DNA of 8,330 nucleotides, from NCBI GenBank assembly GCA_025454715.1, contig JALONY010000185.1, positions 1 to 8,330 of the forward strand, read 5' to 3'. This DNA is from Anaerolineae bacterium. GTDB lineage: Bacteria; Chloroflexota; Anaerolineae; Aggregatilineales; Phototrophicaceae. The stretch's first letter is position 1; each line of letters opens with the position of its first letter. The notes below the pieces were generated by a model. That model did not search any database and was not told where the DNA came from. It saw only the letters and a program-made list of their open reading frames with translations. Positions 1 to 7,388 of this stretch are shown here, piece after piece. A program made the position numbers and the translations under genes.

Positions 1-1
1 G

Positions 2-820
2 GCGTTCATCGGCTCTGGCGTGATGGGCGAGGCGATGATTAAGGCATTGATTCGGCGTGAGCTGGTCAAGCCGGAGCAAATCATCGCGTCCGACCCGCAC
101 GTCGAGCGGTGCGAGGAATTGCGCGAGCTGTATGGGGTGTCGGTGACGACGGACAACGCGGTCGCGGTGTCTGAGGCCGGGGTTGTGGTGCTGTCGGTCA
201 AGCCACAGGTGATGCCGAAGGTGATGGCCGAACTGCGGGGCAATGTGTCGGGTGCGCCGCTGACGGTGAGCATTGCGGCGGGCGTGACGATGCAGACGCT
301 GACGGAAGGGCTAAGCAACCCGTTGGTGGTGCGTGCGATGCCCAACACCCCCAGCCAAATTGGGATGGGGATGACGGTGTGGACGGCAGCGCCCAGCGTG
401 GGCGAGGCGCACATCGGGCAGGCGCGGGCGTTATTGGGCGCGTTCGGCGACGAGATGTACGTCGAGGACGAGCGGTTTTTGGACATGGCCACCGCGCTGA
501 ACGGCACGGGGCCGGCCTATGTGTTCATGTTCATGGAATCGTTAATTGACGTGGGCGTGCACATGGGGTTGTCGCGGCGCGATGCGGAGCGTTTGGTGTT
601 GCAAACCATGCGCGGGGCGGTGGAGTTCGCCACCCAGTCGCAGATGCACCCTGCGGAATTACGCAATCAGGTGACCAGCCCGGGCGGCACGTCCGCCGAG
701 GCGATTTATCACCTCGAGAAGGGCGGGTTGCGGACGGTGATTGCGGATGGGGTGTGGGCGGCGTATCGGCGCTCACGCGAGCTGGGCGAGGCCAACGCCA
801 AAAAGACCAGCGCGCAGTGA
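2..820 (+). CDS. proC: Pyrroline-5-carboxylate reductase, 5'-partial
   Basis: Catalyses the last step of proline synthesis, NAD(P)H-dependent reduction of 1-pyrroline-5-carboxylate to L-proline, in the cytoplasm. The reading frame is open from base 2, so the start codon lies a few codons upstream of the window; the GTG at 20 is internal because the Rossmann motif FIGSGVMGEAM already begins before it. Visible family marks, in order: the N-terminal GxGxMG nucleotide-binding loop, VVLSVKP at the end of the Rossmann fold, RAMPNTP in the middle, ALNGTGPAYVF at the start of the helical dimerisation domain, and the C-terminal signature VTSPGGTSAEAIYHLEKGG. About 272 codons are visible, close to the usual full length of about 265-275. 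It stops at TGA 818-820, some 150 bp before atpA, which has its own promoter, so co-transcription with the ATPase genes is possible but not needed. Family assignment is firm. Confidence 0.95.
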   Translation, partial: AFIGSGVMGEAMIKALIRRELVKPEQIIASDPHVERCEELRELYGVSVTTDNAVAVSEAGVVVLSVKPQVMPKVMAELRGNVSGAPLTVSIAAGVTMQTLTEGLSNPLVVRAMPNTPSQIGMGMTVWTAAPSVGEAHIGQARALLGAFGDEMYVEDERFLDMATALNGTGPAYVFMFMESLIDVGVHMGLSRRDAERLVLQTMRGAVEFATQSQMHPAELRNQVTSPGGTSAEAIYHLEKGGLRTVIADGVWAAYRRSRELGEANAKKTSAQ

Positions 821-830
821 TGAGGCGTGT

Positions 831-848
831 TTGTGAAAAAGTAGACAA
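831..848. promoter_or_regulatory. Candidate Rex operator (ROP) upstream of the F1-ATPase operon
   Basis: The 18 bases TTGTGAAAAAGTAGACAA match the published Rex consensus TTGTGAA-N4-TTCACAA at 12 of 14 defined positions. The left half is perfect, the spacer is exactly 4 nt (AAAG), and the right half TAGACAA matches 5 of 7. The right half overlaps the -35 hexamer TAGACA (842-847), so a bound Rex dimer would compete with RNA polymerase. A rex gene lies in the same window (6546-7178, minus). The match is seen in the sequence; binding and repression are inferred. Confidence 0.6.
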
Positions 849-870
849 AACCCTGTGCATCCGTTACAAT
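842..870 (+). promoter_or_regulatory. Sigma-70-type promoter of atpAGDC
   Basis: -35 TAGACA (842-847) and -10 TACAAT (865-870) are separated by exactly 17 bp, and each matches its consensus at 5 of 6 positions. Transcription would start near 877, giving a leader of about 95 nt before the atpA ATG. The -35 box overlaps a Rex operator candidate, and the -10 box overlaps one arm of an inverted repeat. Confidence 0.7.
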
Positions 871-876
871 GCAGGG
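851..876. repeat. Inverted repeat spanning the atp promoter -10 box
   Basis: The left arm CCCTGTGCAT (851-860) and right arm ATGCAGGG (869-876) are complementary over 8 bp with one bulged T, around an 8-nt loop that carries the start of the -10 box. It could be an operator for a second regulator, or a weak terminator for proC transcripts. The downstream tract TCGTATCTTT is poor in consecutive T, which makes terminator function doubtful. Confidence 0.35.
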
Positions 877-971
877 TCGTATCTTTAGGCACAAACACAT
901 TGTTGCGTCAGCAATTCCGACGGGAGTAAGCCTGTCGCTTTGTGTACGATAGGACGAAGGGAGTCCGAGGC

Positions 972-2471
972 ATGGCGGAAGCCAATCTTTACGATGCGAT
1001 CCTCAAGCAGATTGAGGGATATAAGCCCGAAGTCGAGTCGGTCGAAGTCGGGTATGTGGCAGAGGTTGGCGACGGCATCGCCCGTGTGACCGGCCTTCAG
1101 AACGTGCGCCTGAGCGAGCTGGTGCGGTTCCAAAACGGGGTGGTGGGCATCGCCTTCAACCTCGAGGCGGACAGCGTCGGCGTCATCATCATGGGCGATC
1201 CGAACGAGATTCAAGAAGGTTACGAAGTGCGCCCGATGGGTCGTATCGCCTCGGTGCCGGTGGGCATGGGGTTGGTTGGCCGCGTGGTGGACGCGCTGGG
1301 CAACCCGATCGACGGCAAGGGGCCGATCCAGTCGAGCGAGTTCTACAACATCGAGCGCATCGCGCCGGGCGTGATTGAGCGTAAGAACGTGGGTCGTCCG
1401 GTGCAGACCGGCATCATGGCCATCGACGCGATGATCCCGGTCGGTCGTGGTCAGCGTGAGCTGATCATCGGTGACCGCCAGACGGGCAAGACCGCGGTGG
1501 CCATCGACACGATCCTGAACCAAAAGGGTCAGGGGATGTACTGCATCTACGTCGCGGTCGGCAAGCGCCGCGGCGAGGTGGCGCGCCTCGTGAACGTGCT
1601 GGAAGAGTACGGCGCGATGGAATACACCACGATTGTCGTGGCCTCGGCCTCGGACGCGGCGGCGATGCAATACATCGCCCCGTACTCGGGTTGCGCCATC
1701 GGCGAGTGGTTCATGGAAAACGGCAAGGACGCGCTGGTGGTGTACGACGACCTGAGCAAGCACGCTTGGGCGTACCGTCAGGTGTCGTTGTTGATGCGCC
1801 GCCCGCCGGGTCGTGAGGCGTACCCGGGCGACGTGTTCTATCTGCACAGCCGCTTGCTGGAGCGCGCCGCGCAGCTCTCGGACGAGCGTGGCGGCGGGTC
1901 GTTGACGGCGTTGCCGATCATCGAGACGTTGCTGGGCGACGTGTCGGCCTACGTGCCGACCAACGTGATTTCGATCACCGACGGGCAGATTTACCTCGAG
2001 GCCGAGTTGTTCTATGCCGGTCAACGCCCGGCGCTGAACGTGGGTATCTCGGTCAGCCGCGTGGGTGGTGACGCCCAGACCAACGCGATGAAGAAGGTTG
2101 CGGGCGGTATGCGCCTCGACCTCGCGCAGTTCCGTTCGTTGGCCGCGTTCGCGCAGTTCGCCAGCGACCTCGACGCCGCGACCCAGCGCCAACTGGAGCA
2201 GGGTATGCGCTTGACCGAGCTGCTGAAGCAACCGCAGTACTCGCCGCTGAAGCTGAGCGAGCAAATCGCGCTGATTCACGCGGGTAACGGTGGTCAACTG
2301 CGGTCGGTGGCGAACGAGCGTGTGCCGGAGTGGAAGGAAAAGTACCTCCGCTTCATGAACACGCAGTACAGCAGCTTGTTGGGGCGCATCGACACCGAGA
2401 AGAAGTGGAACGATGAGGTGAAGGGTGCGCTGGACGCCGCGTTGCAGGCGTTCATGAGCAACTGGAGCTAA
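972..2471 (+). CDS. atpA: F1Fo ATP synthase subunit alpha
   Basis: Non-catalytic nucleotide-binding subunit of the F1 head, which alternates with beta in the alpha3beta3 ring at the cytoplasmic face of the membrane. The ATG at 972 is chosen because AAGGGAG (957-963) lies 8 nt upstream; the in-frame GTG at 942 has no ribosome-binding site. The product is 499 aa, normal for the shorter Bacillus-like alpha type ([22 protein letters not shown] lacks the insert seen in E. coli). Visible: N-terminal beta-barrel crown (about 25-95), Walker A GDRQTGKT (167-174), Walker B region DALVVYDD (253-260), and the SVSRVGG arginine finger (Arg363) that reaches into the catalytic beta site. Oddities: the normally invariant Gln of the IGQK motif, which sits opposite the catalytic Glu of beta, is Lys198 (VGKRRGEVA), and the usual ETQAGD reads ETLLGD (Leu320-Leu321). 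It is the first gene of the operon, 3 nt before atpG. Confidence 0.97.
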   Translation: MAEANLYDAILKQIEGYKPEVESVEVGYVAEVGDGIARVTGLQNVRLSELVRFQNGVVGIAFNLEADSVGVIIMGDPNEIQEGYEVRPMGRIASVPVGMGLVGRVVDALGNPIDGKGPIQSSEFYNIERIAPGVIERKNVGRPVQTGIMAIDAMIPVGRGQRELIIGDRQTGKTAVAIDTILNQKGQGMYCIYVAVGKRRGEVARLVNVLEEYGAMEYTTIVVASASDAAAMQYIAPYSGCAIGEWFMENGKDALVVYDDLSKHAWAYRQVSLLMRRPPGREAYPGDVFYLHSRLLERAAQLSDERGGGSLTALPIIETLLGDVSAYVPTNVISITDGQIYLEAELFYAGQRPALNVGISVSRVGGDAQTNAMKKVAGGMRLDLAQFRSLAAFAQFASDLDAATQRQLEQGMRLTELLKQPQYSPLKLSEQIALIHAGNGGQLRSVANERVPEWKEKYLRFMNTQYSSLLGRIDTEKKWNDEVKGALDAALQAFMSNWS

Positions 2472-2474
2472 GCC

Positions 2475-3431
2475 ATGCCAAGCGCCCGCGATATTAAAAA
2501 GCGCATTCGCAGCGTTAAAAACATCGGCCAAATCACGAAAGCGCTGGAGGCGGTCTCCGCCTCCCGCGTTCGCAAATCGCAGGCGCGGGTGTTGGCCAGC
2601 CGCGCCTACGCCGAGAAGGCGTGGGAAATCTTGCTGAACGTGCAAGCCGCCTCGCAGGGGAGCGGGTCGATGCACCCGTTGCTGACCAAGCGGACGGACG
2701 TGAAGGCGGTCATGATCGTCTTGATTACGTCCGACCGTGGGTTGGCGGGTGCGTTCAACTCGAACATCATCCGTGCGGCGGTGCGGTTTGCCAAGCGGCT
2801 GAACAAGCCGGTGCGGTGGGTGACGATTGGCCGCAAGGGTCGCGACTCGCTCATCCGCGCCAAAGAGAACGTGGTGGCGCAGTTCCAGTTGTCCAACGAG
2901 CCTTCGGCGATGGAATTGACGCCGGTGGCGCGTTTGGCGATTAGCGAGTTCTTGAGCGGGACGGTCGATGACGTGTTCGTGGCCTACACCGACTTCGTGA
3001 ACACGCTGACGCAACGCCCGTCGGTGTTGGGCTGGTTGCCGCTCATCCCGCGTGAGATGGAAGATGCGGTGGCGAGCGAGTACATCAAGGACGTGCCCGC
3101 GGTGACGGCCAACAAGCTGGATTACGAGTTCGAGCCGAACCCGCAAGCCATCCTCGACGAAATTGTGCCGCGCTTCACCGAGCTGCAACTGTACCAAGCG
3201 GTGCTGGAGAGCCAAGCCAGCGAGCACTCGGCGCGTATGGTGGCGATGCAGAACGCCAGCGGCAACGCGGCGACGTTGGTGGACGGGCTGACGCTGATCT
3301 ACAACAAGGCGCGTCAGGCGGCCATCACCAGCGAAATCCTCGACATCGTCGGTGGTGCCGAGGCGCTTCAGGCGACGCTCGACAAGGCGACCGACACGAT
3401 TATGGCCGATATGGCCGCGCTTGCCCGCTAA
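2475..3431 (+). CDS. atpG: F1Fo ATP synthase subunit gamma
   Basis: Central rotor shaft: a coiled coil of the N- and C-terminal helices turns inside alpha3beta3 and couples proton flow to catalysis. The ATG at 2475 follows the atpA stop by 3 nt, with GGAG (2464-2467) inside the end of atpA serving as ribosome-binding site, which suggests translational coupling. Both terminal helices carry family signatures: DIKKRIRSVKNIGQITKALE near the start, and ASEHSARMVAMQNAS with LIYNKARQAAITSEI near the end. The product is 318 aa, longer than the roughly 285 aa of E. coli or Bacillus. Part of the difference is a tail after the usual end (about 20 residues following IVGGAEAL), and the rest lies in the variable middle Rossmann-like domain. 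No disruption is seen. Confidence 0.96.
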   Translation: MPSARDIKKRIRSVKNIGQITKALEAVSASRVRKSQARVLASRAYAEKAWEILLNVQAASQGSGSMHPLLTKRTDVKAVMIVLITSDRGLAGAFNSNIIRAAVRFAKRLNKPVRWVTIGRKGRDSLIRAKENVVAQFQLSNEPSAMELTPVARLAISEFLSGTVDDVFVAYTDFVNTLTQRPSVLGWLPLIPREMEDAVASEYIKDVPAVTANKLDYEFEPNPQAILDEIVPRFTELQLYQAVLESQASEHSARMVAMQNASGNAATLVDGLTLIYNKARQAAITSEILDIVGGAEALQATLDKATDTIMADMAALAR

Positions 3432-3444
3432 CGAACGAACATGA

Positions 3445-4898
<1,454 letters not shown>

Positions 4899-4909
4899 CG
4901 GAGGCCGGT

Positions 4910-5343
4910 ATGCCGATTGCAGTTGAGCTGGTCAGCAAGGGATGGTCATCATCCCGGCCAGCGAGGGCTTGATGGGCGTCTTGCCCAACCACGCGCCGGT
5001 GTTGACGACGCTGGGCTTTGGCGAGCTGGTCATCAAGAAGGGCGAGGCGGAAGAGCGCTTCGCCATCTATGGTGGGGTGGTGGACGTGCGCCCGACGAAG
5101 GTGACGATTTTGGCCGAACTGGCCGAGTCGTCGTTCGACATCGACATGGACGCCATCGAGAAGGCGCGTGCCGAGGCCACCGAGCTGATGGCGAAGGGGA
5201 CGGCGGGGCTGAGCGAGGCGCAAAACGCGATGATCGCGCAAGCGTTGCGCCGTGCCGAGCTGGCCTCGAAAATCGAGGTCAAGATGCGCGGTCGCACCGG
5301 TGGTTTGCGCATCATGCAGCAAGACACCCGCGAGGCGAAGTAA
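4910..5343 (+). CDS. atpC: F1Fo ATP synthase subunit epsilon, with a frame-disrupting internal deletion
   Basis: Rotor-foot subunit that binds gamma and the c-ring and can inhibit ATP hydrolysis. GGAGG (4900-4904) lies 5 nt before the ATG at 4910, 11 nt after the beta stop, so the start is clear. The first frame reads MPIAVELVSK, a normal epsilon N-terminus, but becomes unrelated after about base 4940. From 4942 another frame reads MVIIPASEGLMGVLPNHAPV and continues as a full epsilon to the TAA at 5341-5343. Comparison with the family suggests that about 10 residues are missing between the two parts; a loss of 28 nt (31 is also possible) would account for both the gap and the shift. The ATG at 4942 has no usable ribosome-binding site, so it is unlikely to be a true start. 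The C-terminal helical hairpin contains IEKARA (5155-5172), a Glu variant of the I/LDxxRA ATP-binding motif. A real but broken or mis-assembled gene. Confidence 0.85.
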
Positions 5344-5375
5344 GCGCCGACCCGACGGCAAACAGTGCTGTGACG

Positions 5376-5413
5376 ACGCCCGAGGGGGGAGACCCCATCG
5401 GGCGTTGTTTTTT
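5376..5413 (+). terminator. Intrinsic terminator of the atp operon
   Basis: Arms ACGCCCGA (5376-5383) and TCGGGCGT (5398-5405) pair perfectly. The stem extends inward by GGGG/CCCC with one bulged A (5397), leaving a short loop, and a TTGTTTTTT tract (5405-5413) follows. It sits 33 nt after the atpC stop and closes the operon. Confidence 0.9.
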
Positions 5414-5433
5414 CGTTAGGCGACGTGTAAAGT
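5405..5433 (+). promoter_or_regulatory. Weak candidate promoter for mreB
   Basis: TTGTTT (5405-5410) and TAAAGT (5428-5433) are spaced by 17 bp. The -35 matches only 3 of 6 and lies in the T-tract of the upstream terminator; the -10 matches 4 of 6. mreB follows a strong terminator and therefore needs a promoter here, but this placement is tentative. Confidence 0.3.
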
Positions 5434-5478
5434 ATTTTGAATTGTCGCGTATCGGTTCGCAACGGACGAGCAGGGACG

Positions 5479-6495
5479 ATGTTTGGGAAAAAACTAGGCA
5501 TTGATTTGGGGACGATCAACACGCTCATTTGGGAGTCGGGGCAGATCGTCTTGCAAGAGCCGTCGTTGGTCGCCATCCAGATTGAGGATGAGGCGCGGGG
5601 ACAGATTCGCGCCATCGAGACCGGCCAGCCGGTGCGCGAGATGTTGGGGAAGGTCGATGCCGAGGATATCCAGATTATCCGACCGGTGCAAAACGGGGTG
5701 ATTGCCGATTACGAGGTGACGGTGGCGATGCTGACCTACTACCTCGGCAAGGTGACGGGGCGGATGCGGTTGTTTCGCCCGTCGGCGATGATTAGCGTGC
5801 CATATGGCGCCAACAGCGTGGAGAAGCGAGCGGTCTACGAGGCGGCCAGCACGGCGGGGGTGCGCGATGTGATGACCATCCCCGCACCGCTGGCGGCGGC
5901 GATTGGGGCGGGCTTGCCGATTGCGACGCCGTCGGGTGATATGGTGGTCAACATCGGGGGCGGCATCACCGAGGCGGCGGTGTTGAGCATGAGCGCCATC
6001 GTGCGCGCCGAGTCGGGGCGGGTGGGGGGCTTGCGCCTCGACGAGGCCATCATCACGTATGTGCGGCGCAAGTATCAGCTCAATATCGGGCAGCCGACGG
6101 CTGAGGCGGTCAAGATACAGGTTGGGGCGGCGGTGCCGATGCCCAACCCGTTGACGATGGACATTCAGGGGCGCGATGCGCGTACCGGTCTGCCGCGTGC
6201 CGAGCGCATCAACACCAACGAGGTGGTCGAGGCGCTGGCCGAGACGTTGGCGCAGATTGCACAGGTGGTGAAGAACGTGCTGGCGGCTACCCCGCCAGAA
6301 TTGGCGTCCGACATCATCGACCGTGGGATTGTGTTGACGGGTGGTGTGGCGCTGTTGCGCGGCATCGACCAATATTTGACGACGCAGACCAGCGTGCCGG
6401 TCTATAAGGCCGAGAACCCGCAGATTGCGGTGGCGACCGGCGCGGGGCGGGCGTTGGAAGACACGGCGCTACAACGGCGGCTGGTGCAGGGCTGA
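5479..6495 (+). CDS. mreB: MreB-family bacterial actin with altered catalytic pocket
   Basis: Actin-fold filament protein that normally organises cell-wall synthesis under the inner membrane. The ATG at 5479 gives the usual MreB start, MFGKKLGIDLGTINT; upstream in-frame starts add a tail untypical of the family. The ribosome-binding site is weak (AGGGA at 5472-5476 is too close). The product is 338 aa, normal for MreB. Phosphate-1 loop DLGT (9-12), IRPVQNGVIADYEVT, the membrane-insertion Leu98-Phe99 pair, VEKRAVYEAA and DIIDRGIVLTGG are all family marks. Changed positions: the usual EEP before AAAIG reads PAP (Ala136 in place of the catalytic Glu), VVDIGGGTTE reads VVNIGGGITE (Asn158 and Ile163), and LTGGGA reads LTGGVA (Val290). 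ATP hydrolysis may therefore be lost or slowed. mreC, mreD and penicillin-binding protein genes are not adjacent; a terminator and rex follow. An MreB-like paralogue rather than the main MreB is possible. Confidence 0.9.
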   Translation: MFGKKLGIDLGTINTLIWESGQIVLQEPSLVAIQIEDEARGQIRAIETGQPVREMLGKVDAEDIQIIRPVQNGVIADYEVTVAMLTYYLGKVTGRMRLFRPSAMISVPYGANSVEKRAVYEAASTAGVRDVMTIPAPLAAAIGAGLPIATPSGDMVVNIGGGITEAAVLSMSAIVRAESGRVGGLRLDEAIITYVRRKYQLNIGQPTAEAVKIQVGAAVPMPNPLTMDIQGRDARTGLPRAERINTNEVVEALAETLAQIAQVVKNVLAATPPELASDIIDRGIVLTGGVALLRGIDQYLTTQTSVPVYKAENPQIAVATGAGRALEDTALQRRLVQG

Positions 6496-6501
6496 GCGAG
6501 A

Positions 6502-6536
6502 AAAAACGGGCGACCCGAGGTGGGTTGCCCGTTTTT
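6502..6536. terminator. Bidirectional intrinsic terminator between mreB and rex
   Basis: CGGGCGACCC (6507-6516) pairs with GGGTTGCCCG (6522-6531) over 10 bp (one G-T pair) around a 5-nt loop. It is flanked by an A-run before and a T-run after (6502-6506 and 6532-6536), so it ends in U-tracts on both strands. It lies 6 nt after the mreB stop and 9 nt beyond the rex stop and serves both convergent genes. Confidence 0.93.
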
Positions 6537-6545
6537 GGTGGTCGG

Positions 6546-7178
6546 TCAGTCGTTGAGGTAGAAGGTCATCCGTTGTAGGCCGACCACGGGGTCGATGTAT
6601 TGCACTTGGACACCGGCGGGGACGCTGAGGTTGATGGGGGCGTAGTTGAGGATGCCCTTGATGCCGGCTTTGACCAAGAGGTCGGTGACTTCTTGGGCGT
6701 AGGGGGCAGGTACGGCCACCATCGCGAGGCGGATGTTCTTGGATTCGATGGCGGCGGGCAGGTCGGATAGAGGCTGGATGGTGAAATCGCCGACGGTCTG
6801 ACCGACCTTGTCGGGGTCGCTGTCGAACAGGCAAGCGATGTGGAAACCGCGATCGCCGAAGCCGCGGTAGTGGGCGATGGCTTTGCCGAGGTCGCCGATG
6901 CCGACCAGCGCCACTTCCCACTCTTGCTCGATGTTGAGGACTTTGCGGAGCTTCTCTTGGAGGTAGCCGATTTGGTAGCCGGTGCCTTGCTTGCCGAAGC
7001 CCCCAAAATGTGACAAGTCCTTGCGGATTTGGGCAGAGGAAATGCCGAGACGCTGCCCCAACTCGTGCGACGAGGTAATCTCTTGGCCTTCCTCGGCCAA
7101 GCGGTTGAGGGCGCGCAGATATATCGGTAGGCGACCGATAACGATGTCTGGGATGCTTTCGTGTCCGTTGGACGCCAT
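6546..7178 (-). CDS. rex: Redox-sensing transcriptional repressor Rex
   Basis: Dimeric repressor that binds its operator when NAD+ dominates and releases it when NADH rises, controlling respiration and fermentation genes. Numbered from the ATG at 7178, the N-terminal winged helix (about 10-75) contains the recognition segment ISSAQIRKDLSHFGGFGKQG, followed by a Rossmann domain with GIGDLG (93-98), the acidic end of strand 2 (FDSD, Asp119), the VPAPYAQ NADH-contact segment, GIKGILNYAPINLSVP, and the C-terminal domain-swapped helix (YIDPVVGLQRMTFYLND). This start is preferred over the in-frame ATG at 7217: GGAG (7189-7192 on the plus strand) lies 10 nt upstream, the 210-aa length is typical, and the predicted transcription start falls near 7217. 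The longer form would be 223 aa and leaderless. rex is convergent with mreB and divergent from the GbsR-like gene. Likely targets in view are the atp promoter and its own leader. Confidence 0.96.
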   Translation of the reverse strand: MASNGHESIPDIVIGRLPIYLRALNRLAEEGQEITSSHELGQRLGISSAQIRKDLSHFGGFGKQGTGYQIGYLQEKLRKVLNIEQEWEVALVGIGDLGKAIAHYRGFGDRGFHIACLFDSDPDKVGQTVGDFTIQPLSDLPAAIESKNIRLAMVAVPAPYAQEVTDLLVKAGIKGILNYAPINLSVPAGVQVQYIDPVVGLQRMTFYLND

Positions 7179-7199
7179 GCGTCGGCGGCTCCGATATGA

Positions 7200-7217
7200 T
7201 TGTGAAATATTCTGCAT
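7200..7217. promoter_or_regulatory. Partial Rex operator in the rex leader
   Basis: TTGTGAAATATTCTGCAT has a perfect left half-site (TTGTGAA, 7200-7206) and an AT-rich 4-nt spacer, but a poor right half (3 of 7 in the standard 18-bp frame, 10 of 14 overall). It falls just downstream of the predicted rex -10 box, a plausible place for autoregulation, which is known for several Rex proteins. Weaker than the site at 831-848. Confidence 0.4.
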
Positions 7218-7223
7218 ATTAAG

Positions 7224-7253
7224 ACTATATCATCGTTTCGGTTTTTGTGCCAC
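7224..7253 (-). promoter_or_regulatory. Candidate rex promoter
   Basis: On the minus strand, GTGGCA (7253-7248) and TATAGT (7229-7224) are spaced by 18 bp. The -10 matches 5 of 6 and the -35 matches 4 of 6. The predicted start near 7217 leaves a leader of about 39 nt carrying the GGAG ribosome-binding site and the partial Rex operator. Confidence 0.5.
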
Positions 7254-7281
7254 CCTCCACGCGAGGGTTTGCCGAAAGATG
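7231..7281. repeat. Nested inverted repeat between rex and the GbsR-like gene
   Basis: The outer arms CATCGTTTCGG (7231-7241) and CCGAAAGATG (7272-7281) are complementary over 10 bp with one bulged G. Inside them, ACCCTC (7252-7257) and GAGGGT (7263-7268) pair around a 5-nt loop. The structure covers the -35 region of the rex promoter and lies between the two divergent genes. It has no T-tract, so it looks like an operator or a DNA/RNA fold rather than a terminator. Confidence 0.5.
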
Positions 7282-7373
7282 GCGTGTGATGTTGGTGGAT
7301 AATGGCGTTACTACGATGTTAGAATAGGGAGTATACTGGTGCGAACAGATGTGTATGTGCGTGATGGCGTGTG
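7278..7373 (+). repeat. 11-bp direct repeat flanking the GbsR-like gene promoter
   Basis: GATGGCGTGTG occurs at 7278-7288 and 7363-7373, exactly 85 bp apart, about eight turns of the DNA helix. The copies bracket the candidate TATACT promoter; the second lies just before the start codon at 7389. A role as paired regulator-binding sites is inferred. Confidence 0.4.
7308..7337 (+). promoter_or_regulatory. Candidate promoter of the GbsR-like regulator
   Basis: -10 TATACT (7332-7337) matches 5 of 6. The best upstream hexamer, TTACTA (7308-7313) at 18-bp spacing, matches only 3 of 6, so the promoter is probably weak or activator-dependent. Transcription would start near 7344, about 45 nt before the ATG. 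Confidence 0.45.
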
Positions 7374-7388
7374 TATAGTAGGTGCAGG

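Noticed and set aside
942..971. An upstream GTG start for atpA that adds 10 residues.
   Set aside because: It has no ribosome-binding site, whereas the ATG at 972 has AAGGGAG at 8 nt and gives the normal N-terminus.
5494..6372. A 292-residue minus-strand open frame opposite mreB.
   Set aside because: Shadow of mreB with low-complexity Arg/His composition and no family resemblance.
7179..7217. The longer rex start (ATG at 7217 on the minus strand).
   Set aside because: It would coincide with the predicted transcription start, lacks a ribosome-binding site and adds an untypical 13-residue tail; kept only as an alternative.
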